Assembly (NCBI GenBank): GCA_034659015.1
Contig: JAYEGL010000011.1
Coordinates: forward strand, 124,001 to 188,000
From: Maricaulis sp034659015
GTDB taxonomy: Bacteria; Pseudomonadota; Alphaproteobacteria; Caulobacterales; Maricaulaceae
Length of the DNA stretch: 64,000 bases
Direction: 5' to 3'
Shown here in pieces: positions 25,501 to 34,272 of this stretch. Position numbers and translations under genes: made by a program. The notes below the pieces were generated by a model. It ran no database searches. It was not told where the DNA came from and saw nothing but the letters and a program-made list of their open reading frames with translations. Every line of letters starts with the position of its first letter. Positions within the stretch are counted from its first letter, which is position 1.

Positions 25501-25757
25501 TAGACTTCCGAACGGGCGCGGGCGAAGGCCCGCCGGATCGCATCCTCGCCGCTGCCATCGGCGAGTTCGCCGGTGCGGGCCTGTTCGATGCCGGCGTGCA
25601 GCCGGTCGCGCAGGGCGGCGAACTCGGTTTCTTCGGCTTCGAGCAACCGCAGCCCGGCGCGCAGGGCTTCCGAGGCGTTCTGGAAGCGTCCGGATGCCAC
25701 CAGCCGGTCGATCAGGTCGGATTGTGTATCGGTCAGAACGACATTGCGTGTGGCCAT
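25500..25757 (-). CDS. parD: ParD-family antitoxin
   Basis: An 85-residue ribbon-helix-helix antitoxin. RNVVLTDTQSDLIDRLVASGRFQNASEALRAGLRLLE is the dimeric DNA-binding domain and the acidic C-terminal part (EETEFAALRDRL...GSGEDAIRRAF) would bind the toxin. ATG 25757 follows GGAGGA. It lies upstream of, and overlaps, parE. A palindrome just upstream is a likely autoregulatory operator. Confidence 0.92.
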   Translation of the reverse strand: MATRNVVLTDTQSDLIDRLVASGRFQNASEALRAGLRLLEAEETEFAALRDRLHAGIEQARTGELADGSGEDAIRRAFARARSEV

Positions 25758-25777
25758 CGGGTCCTCCAGATCGAATA

Positions 25778-25792
25778 TGGCAATATATGCCA
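25778..25792 (-). promoter_or_regulatory. Likely ParD operator
   Basis: TGGCA ATATA TGCCA, a perfect dyad with a five-base spacer, 20 bases upstream of the parD start in an AT-rich spot that could also hold the -10 element. Ribbon-helix-helix antitoxins typically bind such short inverted repeats to repress their own operon. Confidence 0.6.
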
Positions 25793-25927
25793 ATAAGCGG
25801 CCGCGCCTCAAGGGGCGCGTGATCCGGGCGCCGATTGCGACATTTCCGCGATTGGCCGCGACACCCCCTTGTCAGCCCGGCGATTCAGGACTAAAGCCGC
25901 GCCGCAAGCAGCAGAAAGGAGTCTCCC

Positions 25928-27397
25928 ATGGAGATTCGCGAAGGTCTCACCTTCGACGACGTGCTCTTGCAGCCCGGTCCGTCCGAAGTTCTCCCCGCCG
26001 ATGCCGATGTGTCCACCCGCGTGGCCCGGGATGTCGGGCTGAACATGCCTGTCATGGCTGCGGCCATGGACACGGTGTCGGAAAGCGGCATGGCGATCGC
26101 CATGGCCCAGGCCGGCGGCCTCGCCGTCATCCACCGCAATCTCACCATCGCCGAGCAGGCCGAAGAGGTCCGCCGGGTGAAGCGGTTCGAGAGCGGCATG
26201 GTCGTCAATCCGGTGACGATCTCGCCGGACGCGACCCTGGCCGAGCTGCGCGCCCTGATCGCCCAGCACCGGATTTCCGGCATCCCTGTCGTGGAAGGAA
26301 ATGGCAACGGCCTGCCGGGCAAGCTGGTCGGCATCATCACCAATCGCGATGTGCGTTTCGCCGACGACCCGAACGAGAAGGTCGGCAACCTGATGACCCG
26401 CGATGTCGTCACGGTGAAGGAGGGCGCCTCCCAGGACGAGGCGCGCGCCAAGCTGCACAAGCACCGGATCGAGCGCCTCCTGGTGGTCGACGACCAGGAT
26501 CGCTGCATCGGCCTGATCACCGTGAAGGACATGGAAAAGGCCCAGGCTCACCCGATGGCCGCCAAGGACGCCCAGGGGCGTCTGCGCTGCGCGGCGGCCA
26601 CCACGGTGGGCGATAGCGGGTTCGAGCGCGCCGAGGCGCTGATGGATGCCGGTGTGGACGTCGTGGTGATCGACACCGCCCACGGCCAGAGCCGCTCCGT
26701 GCTCGACCAGGTCACGCGTGTGAAGAAGGCGTCCAGTGCCGCCCGCGTCATCGCCGGCAATGTGGCGACCTATGAAGGCGCCAAGGCGCTGATCGATGCC
26801 GGCGCGGACTGTATCAAGGTGGGGATCGGGCCGGGCTCGATCTGCACCACCCGCGTGGTGGCCGGCGTCGGCGTGCCCCAGCTCACCGCGATCATGGATG
26901 CCCGTCGCGCCGCCGACGGCACCGGCGCCTGCATCATCGCCGATGGCGGGATCAAGTTCTCCGGCGACATGGCCAAGGCGATCGCCGCCGGGGCCGATTG
27001 CGTGATGATCGGCTCGCTGCTGGCCGGCACGGAAGAAGCGCCCGGCGAAGTCTTCCTCTACCAGGGCCGGTCCTACAAGTCCTATCGCGGCATGGGCTCG
27101 CTCGGCGCGATGGCGGCCGGGTCCGCCGACCGCTATTTCCAGAAGGATACCGAGCGCATGAAGCTGGTGCCCGAAGGGATCGAGGGCCAGGTGCCCTACA
27201 AGGGGCCGGTCGGTCCGATCCTGCACCAGATGGTCGGCGGTCTGCGCGCCGCCATGGGCTATACCGGTTCGTCCACGATCGGCGAGCTGCACAAGCGCGC
27301 GCAGTTCGTGCGCATTACGAATGCGGGTCTGCGCGAAAGCCATGTGCACGACGTGAAGATCACCCGCGAAGCGCCGAACTATCCGACGACGAGCTAG
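25928..27397 (+). CDS. guaB: Inosine-5'-monophosphate dehydrogenase
   Basis: A 489-residue IMPDH converting IMP to XMP, the first step to GMP. LTFDDVLLQPG at the N-terminus, two CBS domains (about residues 95-205), the GIGPGSICTTRVV loop with the catalytic Cys, IADGGIKFSGD, and the flap YKSYRGMGSLGAM are all present. ATG follows AAAGGAG. The partner guaA is about 5 kb downstream in the same direction. Confidence 0.97.
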   Translation: MEIREGLTFDDVLLQPGPSEVLPADADVSTRVARDVGLNMPVMAAAMDTVSESGMAIAMAQAGGLAVIHRNLTIAEQAEEVRRVKRFESGMVVNPVTISPDATLAELRALIAQHRISGIPVVEGNGNGLPGKLVGIITNRDVRFADDPNEKVGNLMTRDVVTVKEGASQDEARAKLHKHRIERLLVVDDQDRCIGLITVKDMEKAQAHPMAAKDAQGRLRCAAATTVGDSGFERAEALMDAGVDVVVIDTAHGQSRSVLDQVTRVKKASSAARVIAGNVATYEGAKALIDAGADCIKVGIGPGSICTTRVVAGVGVPQLTAIMDARRAADGTGACIIADGGIKFSGDMAKAIAAGADCVMIGSLLAGTEEAPGEVFLYQGRSYKSYRGMGSLGAMAAGSADRYFQKDTERMKLVPEGIEGQVPYKGPVGPILHQMVGGLRAAMGYTGSSTIGELHKRAQFVRITNAGLRESHVHDVKITREAPNYPTTS

Positions 27398-27422
27398 GGC
27401 CGGGTCGAAACGGCTGCAAAAA

Positions 27423-27466
27423 CCGGCGTATGGCAGCCATCCACCGGGGTGGCTGTCGCGCGCCGG
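27423..27466 (+). other. Stem-loop after guaB
   Basis: Inner pair CAGCCA/TGGCTG and outer pair CCGGCG/CGCCGG with small internal loops, 26 bases after the guaB stop. There is no T run, so this may be a processing or weak termination structure rather than a classical terminator. Confidence 0.35.
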
Positions 27467-27527
27467 AAAGCCTGCCTAGGGTCTCGCCTCGCCGCCGGAG
27501 GGGCGGCGCTCGAACGGGAGTTATGCG

Positions 27528-27944
27528 ATGAACACGGCTTTTCTCTATCCGGTCCTGGTGCAGGTGGCGCTGACCTTCGCCCTGGTGATTGCGACCGGGC
27601 TGACGCGGACCGCGGCGATCCGGCGCGGCGAGGTGAAAGTGTCCGAGGTGGCGCTGGGCCAGAAGAAATGGCCGAAACGGTCGATGCAGTTCTCCAACGC
27701 CTACCAGAACCAGCTTGAAACCCCGATCCTCTTCTATGCCGGCATCCTGTTCGCCGGCGCGTTCGGTGTGGCCGGCCCCGTCCTGCTGGCCCTGGCCTGG
27801 GTCTGGGTCGGCGTCCGTCTGGTGCATGTGGCAATCCACATCACCATCAATCACATGCTGTACCGCTTCATGGCCTTCCTGACCGGCGTGATCGTGCTTG
27901 CCGCGTTCTGGATCGTCATGGCGGTTGAGGTGATCACGCGATGA
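27528..27944 (+). CDS. MAPEG family membrane protein
   Basis: A 138-residue protein with four hydrophobic helices. FSNAYQNQLETPILFYAGILFA is the conserved MAPEG region (the family's N-Q-x-E-x-P pattern), and VRLVHVAIHIT fits its last helices. MAPEG proteins include glutathione-dependent membrane enzymes; bacterial members like this are mostly uncharacterised. ATG follows GGGAG. Its stop overlaps the next start. Confidence 0.88.
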   Translation: MNTAFLYPVLVQVALTFALVIATGLTRTAAIRRGEVKVSEVALGQKKWPKRSMQFSNAYQNQLETPILFYAGILFAGAFGVAGPVLLALAWVWVGVRLVHVAIHITINHMLYRFMAFLTGVIVLAAFWIVMAVEVITR

Positions 27945-28309
27945 TGAACGACCAGCCTCCTGTCGACACGTCGAAAGACGTGCTCTTCCTGCTCACCGGG
28001 CCCTGGGATGATGCCGATGGCGGTCCCTGGCTGTGCGCCGATTGCTGCACGATGGAGGGAGCGCTGACGGTCAATCCGCACTGGGCCGACCGCGTTACCG
28101 TGGTGCGGATCGATTATCCCCGGCCGCGCACCGAGATCGTCGAACTGCTGGACGAAGACCACCAGAACGCGCCGACCCTCATCCTGGCCGAAGACAGCCC
28201 GGCGCATGAGGCGCCGGAGGCCGAGGTGAACGGGCGCCGCCTCTACACCGATCCGAAGGCGATCTGCCGCCAGCTGGCCGCCGCCTATGGCGGAGCGCGT
28301 CCGAAATAG
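27941..28309 (+). CDS. DUF3088 family protein
   Basis: A 122-residue soluble protein. VLFLLTGPWDDADGGPWLCADCCTMEG near the N-terminus, IDYPRPRTEIVELLDEDHQNAPTLILAED in the middle and YTDPKAICRQLAAAYG at the end match the DUF3088 pattern. The fold resembles thioredoxin-like proteins with a CXXC(C) motif, so a redox role is possible but unproven. The ATG overlaps the MAPEG stop (ATGATGA), so the two are coupled. Confidence 0.82.
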   Translation: MMNDQPPVDTSKDVLFLLTGPWDDADGGPWLCADCCTMEGALTVNPHWADRVTVVRIDYPRPRTEIVELLDEDHQNAPTLILAEDSPAHEAPEAEVNGRRLYTDPKAICRQLAAAYGGARPK

Positions 28310-28316
28310 CTAAACC

Positions 28317-28468
28317 ATCCTCCCCCTTGATGGGGGAGGTGTCCGGCGACAGCCGGACGGAGGGGGTGAATCCCGGTGCCGGCCATGGCGCACACCGGGA
28401 TTCACCCCTTCCGAGCCCTCCTTCGCCAAGGCTACGGAGGGCCCACCTTCCCCATCAAGGGGGAGGAT
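28317..28468 (+). repeat. Family II palindromic repeat, copy 1
   Basis: Each end is itself a hairpin: ATCCTCCCCCTTGATGGGGG at the left and CCCCATCAAGGGGGAGGAT at the right, mutual inverted repeats. Inside are the hairpin GTCCGGC/GCCGGAC, the pair GGTGAATCCCGGTG and CACCGGGATTCACC, and a Family II right-side module (CTCCTTCGCCAAGGCTACGGAGG). It starts 7 bases after the DUF3088 stop and ends 17 bases before the next gene. Confidence 0.88.
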
Positions 28469-28485
28469 AACCGGAGAGTGACCCC

Positions 28486-29799
28486 ATGAAAGACGGCGCC
28501 CGTATTGCCGCGGCCATCGAGATCCTCGACACGCTGACCCGCCAGCACCAGCCGGTGAAGGATGCCGTGCGCGACTGGGGCAAGGCGCACCGCTTTGCCG
28601 GCTCGGGCGACCGCGCCTGGATCGGCGGGCTGGTGCTGGACGCGCTGCGCCACCAGGCCTCGGTCGGATACGCAATGGGCGAGGGCACGGCCCGGGCCCT
28701 GGCGCTGGGGACGGTCGGGCGGGTCTGGGGACTGTCCGCTGATGAGATCGACGCGCTCTTCGAAGGCGACGAGCATGCACCGGAACCGCTCGGCGAAGAC
28801 GAGCGGGCGGGGCTGGTGCGCGATATCTCGGACGCCCCGCTGCATGTCCGCGCCGACGTGCCGGAATGGCTCGAGGAGAGCCTGGTGCGGGCCTTCGGCG
28901 AGGCCGCTGTCGAGGAGGGCCAGGCCCTCTCATCGCGCGCGCCGGTGGATCTCAGAGTGAATGAACTGAAGGTCGATTTCGACAAGGCTTTCAAGGAAGT
29001 ATCCTCGAAACTCAAAGCGGCTGAAAATTCCCGACTGGTGAAGTCGGGTATCCGGATTGCCCAACGCGATCCGCGCGGCAAGGCAGCTGCCGCCGAGAGC
29101 ATTCCCGCCTATGGCAAGGGCTGGGTCGAGGTGCAGGATATCGGCTCCCAGATCGCCGCCCTCGCCGCGGGCGCCCGGCCGGGCCAGCAGATCCTGGACT
29201 ATTGCGCGGGCGCCGGCGGCAAGACGCTGGCGCTCTCCGCCCTCCTGATGAATACCGGCCAGGTCCATGCCTGGGATCTGGACTGGCGCCGCCTGCGCGC
29301 CATCTGGCCGCGCCTCAAACGCGCCGGTGCGCGCAATGTCCAGGTCCATGACGGCAAGGAAGACAAGGCCTTGGGCGAATTTGTTGAGAAAATGGATGTC
29401 GTTTTCTGCGACGCGCCCTGCACCGGCACCGGCACCTGGCGCCGGCGTCCGGACGCCAAATGGCGGCTCAAGCCGGCCGCGCTGGAGAAACGCATGGCCG
29501 AGCAGGACACGGTGCTCGACCGGGCCCGGCACTATGTGAAGCCCGGCGGCCGTCTGGTCTATGTCACCTGCTCCGTCCTGCCCGAGGAAAACGGCGACCG
29601 GGTCAATGCCTTCCTGGATAGCACCGACGCCTTCAAACCCGTCCCCGCCCTCGACGCGATCGAGACCACGGGCCAGCTCGCCGAGGGCGCCCGCGAGATC
29701 CTGGAACCCTTCGTGGGCGAACACGGTGCAATCCAGCTCTCCCCGTCACGCACGGATACGGACGGCTTCTATGTCTGCGTGATGGAACGGGTGGGGTAG
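28486..29799 (+). CDS. RsmB/NOP family RNA (cytosine-5) methyltransferase
   Basis: A 437-residue protein with an N-terminal NusB-like helical domain (about residues 5-140) and a Rossmann methyltransferase domain. LDYCAGAGGKTLALSALL is motif I, DAPCTGTGTWRRRPD the motif IV with a catalytic Cys, and VYVTCSVLPEENGDRV the motif VI with the second Cys. Enzymes of this group methylate C5 of cytosines in rRNA or tRNA; which base this one modifies is not visible. ATG lies after GGAGAG, just behind a family II repeat, which separates it from the DUF3088 gene. Confidence 0.93.
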   Translation: MKDGARIAAAIEILDTLTRQHQPVKDAVRDWGKAHRFAGSGDRAWIGGLVLDALRHQASVGYAMGEGTARALALGTVGRVWGLSADEIDALFEGDEHAPEPLGEDERAGLVRDISDAPLHVRADVPEWLEESLVRAFGEAAVEEGQALSSRAPVDLRVNELKVDFDKAFKEVSSKLKAAENSRLVKSGIRIAQRDPRGKAAAAESIPAYGKGWVEVQDIGSQIAALAAGARPGQQILDYCAGAGGKTLALSALLMNTGQVHAWDLDWRRLRAIWPRLKRAGARNVQVHDGKEDKALGEFVEKMDVVFCDAPCTGTGTWRRRPDAKWRLKPAALEKRMAEQDTVLDRARHYVKPGGRLVYVTCSVLPEENGDRVNAFLDSTDAFKPVPALDAIETTGQLAEGAREILEPFVGEHGAIQLSPSRTDTDGFYVCVMERVG

Positions 29800-29828
29800 G
29801 CTGGCAGCTTTGGAGTCACCCCCGCTTC

Positions 29829-30023
29829 ATCCTTCCCCTTGATGGGGACTGAGGCGCCGAAGGACATGCCGGGGGCATGTCCGACGCAACGAAGGACCGC
29901 GCCGAAGGCGTGGTGGATGGGGTGGGGGCGAGGTGTCTGCCGCTTTGTGCTTAAAGGTCGAGCACCGGGATTCACCCCTTCCGTCCGGCTGCGCCGGACA
30001 CCTTCCCCATCAAGGGGAAGGAT
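29829..30023 (+). repeat. Family II palindromic repeat, copy 2
   Basis: Ends ATCCTTCCCCTTGATGGGG and CCCCATCAAGGGGAAGGAT. The right half contains CACCGGGATTCACCCCTTCC followed by the hairpin GTCCGGC/GCCGGAC; the left half is longer and diverged. It lies between two convergent genes, 29 bases after the RsmB-like stop and 11 bases from the sulfotransferase stop. Confidence 0.85.
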
Positions 30024-30034
30024 GAGGTGGTGAG

Positions 30035-30889
30035 CTAGCCGCGCACTTTCTTCCCGCGCCGCCGCCCCGGTGCAGGCGCCGCCCCGTATCCCAGCTCATC
30101 CAGCCGTGCGCGCAGCGCCGGCGTGACCTGCCCGTCCAGCGCCCCTCCGGTGCCGATGCGGCGCTGGGTGAGGGCCTTGTTGATCAGGGGCAGGCTGTCG
30201 CGTTCCATGCCCTTCAGCTCGACGGGACGCCCGGCGAAATGGAGCATGGCGGGCTCGTATTGCAGCCCGAGAAACGCCGTCAGCGCGGTGAGCGTGGGCT
30301 TGGGCCGTTTCACCAGATCCTCGTAGCGCACGCGATGGATGCGGCCGGCCAGGGCGCGTTCGGCGCGCAGACCGATGCCGGTCAGGTCGCCCCAGTATTT
30401 CAGCGCCGCATCGGGGCGGCTGACATGGGGGTGGGGCTGGCCGTTCGCATCGCGCCAGTCGCGCTCCATGAGGGAGGCGGCGACGTCGCGGCCGTCGCGC
30501 ACGACATGGATGAATTTCGCACCGGGCAGCATCTGTCCCAGCGGCTCGAAGGCGGCGACGTTGAGCGAGGTCTTCTCGATCAGCACCCGGCGCGGATCGG
30601 CGGCGAGCGGTGTCTCGAACAGGCCGGTGAGAAGCCCGGCCATGGCATGGCGCATATCCTCGGCGCCGAGCCCGAAATCGCTGGCATGAAGCGTGCCGAG
30701 CTGACTGGCGAAGGCCTGCCACTGCATGGCGATGGCGGGCGGCAGACCGGTATCGGGACCGCAATGGATGCGGCTGTGCGGTTCCACGAGGCGGCGCAGA
30801 AGGGTGAGGCCGGACCGCGGACAGCCGCCGGCGAAGACGAGGCGGGCGCCGTCGGGCGCCGGGGGTTCGGATTCCGGGGTTTCAGACAT
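30035..30889 (-). CDS. Sulfotransferase family protein (second of a pair)
   Basis: A 284-residue PAPS-dependent sulfotransferase-like protein. The 5'-phosphosulfate loop is FAGGCPRSGLTLLRRLV and the 3'-phosphate-binding part is LPGAKFIHVVRDGRDVAASLMERDW. IHRVRYEDLVKRPKPTLTALTAFLGL is the usual C-terminal region. The acceptor (glycan, lipid or tyrosine) is unknown. The last 15 residues are strongly basic. ATG 30889 overlaps the stop of the upstream sulfotransferase by eight bases. Confidence 0.9.
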   Translation of the reverse strand: MSETPESEPPAPDGARLVFAGGCPRSGLTLLRRLVEPHSRIHCGPDTGLPPAIAMQWQAFASQLGTLHASDFGLGAEDMRHAMAGLLTGLFETPLAADPRRVLIEKTSLNVAAFEPLGQMLPGAKFIHVVRDGRDVAASLMERDWRDANGQPHPHVSRPDAALKYWGDLTGIGLRAERALAGRIHRVRYEDLVKRPKPTLTALTAFLGLQYEPAMLHFAGRPVELKGMERDSLPLINKALTQRRIGTGGALDGQVTPALRARLDELGYGAAPAPGRRRGKKVRG

Positions 30890-31679
30890 AGCCGAGCGTG
30901 CGCAGCACGCGTCCGGCAACGGCATCCACCTGTGCCAGCTGGCGGTCGGTGAGCTCGCGCTGCCAGCGTCCGATCGAGGCCGTGTCGATGGGCTGGGCGA
31001 CCCGGTCGGCGCTCGATTCGGCGGCGCCGGCGCGGCGGTCGAAATGGCGGGCATGATCCAGGGCGCGGGCCCGCGCGGCCTCGTCCTCGCCGAGCTTGTC
31101 GAACAGGCGGCCGATCTCGTCTTCCGGATCGGAGACCAGGCGCTCATAGCGCAGTTCCAGATAGTTCGGATCCCGGTGCATGCGGGCGCCGGCCTCGACG
31201 CTGCGCACCCACAGCTCGGCGGCGGCGCCGGCATCCCGGGTGATCGCCATGGGGCGGCCGTTTGCATCGCTCCAGTCCATCGACAGGAGGGAGGCCACCA
31301 CGTCGCGGCCGTCGCGCACGATGCCGATCAGCGGGCTGTCCGGGAAGAGCTGCCGCAGCTGCGCGAAATGCAGGATGTTGGCCGGCGTCTTCTCCGCCAC
31401 CCGGGCGCCGGTTTTCGCATGCAGCGGGGCGAGCAGCGTGTCGATCGTATGGGCGAAACGGTCGTGCAGCGCGCCGGCATCCAGGCCGTAATCGGCCGAG
31501 AGCACGTCCAGATGGCCGGTCTCGATCTGTTCGGCCAGGTGGCACAGGGCGGGAATGACGCGCATCTCCGGCCCGCACACGATATTGCGGCTGGCATTGA
31601 CGATGGCGCGCAGCAGGGTCGTCCCCGAACGCGGGGCGCCGCCAATGAAAATGGGTGATTTCCCGACCGCGTACTGCAT
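30882..31679 (-). CDS. Sulfotransferase family protein (first of a pair)
   Basis: A protein of 265 residues. FIGGAPRSGTTLLRAIVN is a canonical PAPS 5'-phosphosulfate loop and FPDSPLIGIVRDGRDVVASLLSMDW the 3'-phosphate-binding segment. It shares the same architecture with the next gene, suggesting duplication. ATG 31679 follows GAGGGAT; a TTG at 31697 is an alternative. The upstream region holds a 20-base palindrome that may be an operator. Confidence 0.9.
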   Translation of the reverse strand: MQYAVGKSPIFIGGAPRSGTTLLRAIVNASRNIVCGPEMRVIPALCHLAEQIETGHLDVLSADYGLDAGALHDRFAHTIDTLLAPLHAKTGARVAEKTPANILHFAQLRQLFPDSPLIGIVRDGRDVVASLLSMDWSDANGRPMAITRDAGAAAELWVRSVEAGARMHRDPNYLELRYERLVSDPEDEIGRLFDKLGEDEAARARALDHARHFDRRAGAAESSADRVAQPIDTASIGRWQRELTDRQLAQVDAVAGRVLRTLGYV

Positions 31680-31743
31680 CGCGCTATCCCTCGCCAAAGC
31701 TCAGGGTGCGCGGTCTACAATGACGCCGGGCTGACACTAAAGT

Positions 31744-31763
31744 TAAACTACTTCAATAGTTTA
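31744..31763 (-). promoter_or_regulatory. 20-base palindrome upstream of the sulfotransferase pair
   Basis: TAAACTA CTTCAA TAGTTTA, perfect seven-base arms with a six-base spacer in an AT-rich promoter-like region 65 bases upstream of the sulfotransferase start. It looks like an operator for a dimeric repressor; the regulator is not known. Confidence 0.5.
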
Positions 31764-31818
31764 CCGAAATTTCATGTAGTCGTAACTTGGCAAGTCAACG
31801 CCTGGTGACCCGGGGCGC

Positions 31819-32415
31819 CTACCCCCGCTCGAACACCAGCGAGGCCGTCACCGGCACGACCGGGGTGATCGAGGGCAGGCCGGCCAGGTCCTGCAGCGTG
31901 GCGAGGCCGTCGGCGAGACCGAAATCCTCGACATGCAGGAAGATCGGCGCGGCGGTTTCCACCAGTACGCGTTCGCCGTTGAGATCGGTGACGGTGACCC
32001 GGGTCTCGACCGGCAGGCTGGCGCCGTGCAGGTCGAGCGTGCCTTCCAGCGGGATGGTGGTGCGCTCGCCGGGCTGCAGCCCGGTCAGGGCGGCGAGGTC
32101 GATCTGGGCGGTCAGGCGCGCCTGCGGATGTGCGGCGGTTTCGAAGAAATGCTCGCGCATGCGCTCATTGCGGATCTCGATCCCGGTCTCCACGCTGGCC
32201 AGGTCGATCACCAGCTCGGCCGTGCCGTCTTCGGCGACCGTACCGGACAGCGAGCCGAAATGGTGGGCTTCCGCAGTGCTGCCGGCCTTGACCGAGACGA
32301 AGTTCAGCGCCGAGGCGCCGGCATCCAGCTGCCAGTCGCTGCCCTGGGCGGCCGGCTGGGAACAGGCGGCGACAAGAAGGGCGGCGGGGAGGAGGGAAGG
32401 GTGGAACCAGCGCAT
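31819..32415 (-). CDS. YceI family lipoprotein
   Basis: A 198-residue protein. A lipoprotein signal (LLPAALLVAACSQ, Cys18) is followed by the YceI lipocalin-like barrel: DWQLDAGASALNFVSVKAGSTAEAHHF, IRNERMREHFFETAAHPQARLTAQI and LEGTLDLHGASLPVETRV. YceI proteins bind isoprenoid quinones or similar lipids in the periplasm. It is separated by about 140 bases from the sulfotransferase gene downstream on the same strand. Confidence 0.9.
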   Translation of the reverse strand: MRWFHPSLLPAALLVAACSQPAAQGSDWQLDAGASALNFVSVKAGSTAEAHHFGSLSGTVAEDGTAELVIDLASVETGIEIRNERMREHFFETAAHPQARLTAQIDLAALTGLQPGERTTIPLEGTLDLHGASLPVETRVTVTDLNGERVLVETAAPIFLHVEDFGLADGLATLQDLAGLPSITPVVPVTASLVFERG

Positions 32416-32645
32416 GGGACACTCCGGGCAGCAACAGGATGAGGTCTATACCTGAGCCTCAACGCGCCGTGTATCAAGGGGATCCGTTGCGATGGCGGAA
32501 AAGCGGCGCATGGACGGGCGTTCGTGCCGGTGCCCTCTAGCCATTTCGCCCGTTCCGCGCTATCGGGCCGCATGCTGAACCTCGCAACGGCCCTTTCCTC
32601 ACAATTCGACCTCCGGGAGGCCTGCGCCTGCAGGCCCGTGCGCGC

Positions 32646-34220
32646 ATGACCGACGACATTATCGACCAGAATCACCAGAAACTCCTGATTATCGATTTCG
32701 GCAGCCAGGTGACCCAGCTGATCGCGCGCCGCGTGCGCGAGAGCGGGGTGTTCTGCGAGATCCATCCCTATAACCGCGTCGACAAGGCCTTCATCGACGA
32801 TTTCGACCCGAAGGCGATCATCTTGTCCGGCTCGCCGCACTCCACGCATTGGGAGAATTCCCCGCGCGCCGACGACAGCGTCTTCACCCGGGGCCTTCCG
32901 GTGCTGGGCATCTGCTATGGCGAGCAGACCATGTGTGCCCAGCTGGGCGGATCGGTGGAAGCCTCCGACGACCGCGAATTCGGCCGCGCCGACATCACCA
33001 TCATCGAGGACAGCCCGCTGTTCGAGGGTTTCGGGCCGATCGGTCACGAGGAGCGCGTGTGGATGAGCCATGGCGACCGGGTCTCCGCCCTGCCGCCGGG
33101 CTTCAAGGTGATCGCCAGGTCCGGCCATGCGCCCTTCGCCGCCATCGCCGACGAAGAACGCCGTTTCTACGGCGTGCAATTCCACCCGGAAGTGGTGCAC
33201 ACGCCGCGCGGCGCGGCCCTGTTGAAGAATTTCACCCACACCATCGCCGGCCTGTCCGGCGACTGGTCGATGGCCTCCTTCAAGGACGAGGCGATCCTGA
33301 AAGTCCGCGAACAGGTGGGCGACAGACGAGTGATCTGCGGCCTGTCCGGCGGGGTGGACAGCTCGGTCGTCGCCGTGCTGCTGCACGAGGCGATCGGCGA
33401 CCAGCTGACCTGCGTTTTCGTGGATACCGGCCTGATGCGCCTGGGCGAGGCCGACGAGGTCGTCACCCTGTTCCGCGAGCACTACAATATCCCGCTGGTC
33501 CATGCGAAGGCCGAGGATCTCTTCCTCAATGCCCTGGAGGGCGTCGAGGATCCCGAGGTCAAGCGCAAGACGATCGGCAGGCTCTTCATCGACGTGTTCG
33601 AGGAGAAGGCGAAGGAGGCCGGCGGCGCCGATTTCCTCGCCCAGGGCACGCTCTATCCCGACGTGATCGAGAGCGTCAGCTTCGATGGCGGTCCTTCGGT
33701 GACGATCAAGTCGCACCACAATGTCGGCGGCCTGCCGGAGCGCATGAATATGGGCCTGGTCGAGCCGCTGCGCGAGCTCTTCAAGGACGAGGTGCGCGCC
33801 CTGGGCCGCGAGCTCGGCCTGCCGGAGGCCTTCGTCGGCCGCCACCCCTTCCCGGGGCCGGGCCTGGCCATCCGCATCCCCGGCGCTGTCTCGAAGGACA
33901 AGGCCGACATCCTGCGCAAGGCGGACAGCATCTATATCGACGAGATCCGCAAGGAAGGCCTCTATGACGAGATCTGGCAGGCCTTCTCCGTCCTCCTGCC
34001 CGTGCGCACCGTCGGCGTGATGGGCGACGAGCGCACCTACGACCACGTCCTGGCCCTGCGCGCCGTCACGAGCGTCGACGGCATGACGGCGGACTACTAC
34101 CCCTTCGAGCATGATTTCCTCGGCCGGGTGGCGACGCGCATCATCAATGAATGCCGCGGCGTGAACCGGGTGGTCTATGACGTGACGTCCAAGCCGCCGG
34201 GGACGATCGAGTGGGAGTAG
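32646..34220 (+). CDS. guaA: GMP synthase (glutamine-hydrolysing)
   Basis: A 524-residue enzyme that aminates XMP to GMP. The class I amidotransferase part has LGICYGEQTMC (catalytic Cys) and VQFHPEVVHT; the ATP-pyrophosphatase part has CGLSGGVDSSVVAVL; the dimerisation domain ends KPPGTIEWE. All key residues are present. The ATG lacks an adjacent ribosome binding site: GGGAGG is at 32615-32620 and GGCCTG...CAGGCC (32619-32624 with 32631-32636) forms a stem that overlaps it, a possible leader structure. An AT-rich orphan gene follows directly. Confidence 0.96.
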   Translation: MTDDIIDQNHQKLLIIDFGSQVTQLIARRVRESGVFCEIHPYNRVDKAFIDDFDPKAIILSGSPHSTHWENSPRADDSVFTRGLPVLGICYGEQTMCAQLGGSVEASDDREFGRADITIIEDSPLFEGFGPIGHEERVWMSHGDRVSALPPGFKVIARSGHAPFAAIADEERRFYGVQFHPEVVHTPRGAALLKNFTHTIAGLSGDWSMASFKDEAILKVREQVGDRRVICGLSGGVDSSVVAVLLHEAIGDQLTCVFVDTGLMRLGEADEVVTLFREHYNIPLVHAKAEDLFLNALEGVEDPEVKRKTIGRLFIDVFEEKAKEAGGADFLAQGTLYPDVIESVSFDGGPSVTIKSHHNVGGLPERMNMGLVEPLRELFKDEVRALGRELGLPEAFVGRHPFPGPGLAIRIPGAVSKDKADILRKADSIYIDEIRKEGLYDEIWQAFSVLLPVRTVGVMGDERTYDHVLALRAVTSVDGMTADYYPFEHDFLGRVATRIINECRGVNRVVYDVTSKPPGTIEWE

Positions 34221-34272
34221 GGGGGACATAGTGAGGGTTTGTGTAACCTTCAAAGTGCGAGGAAAGCACAGA

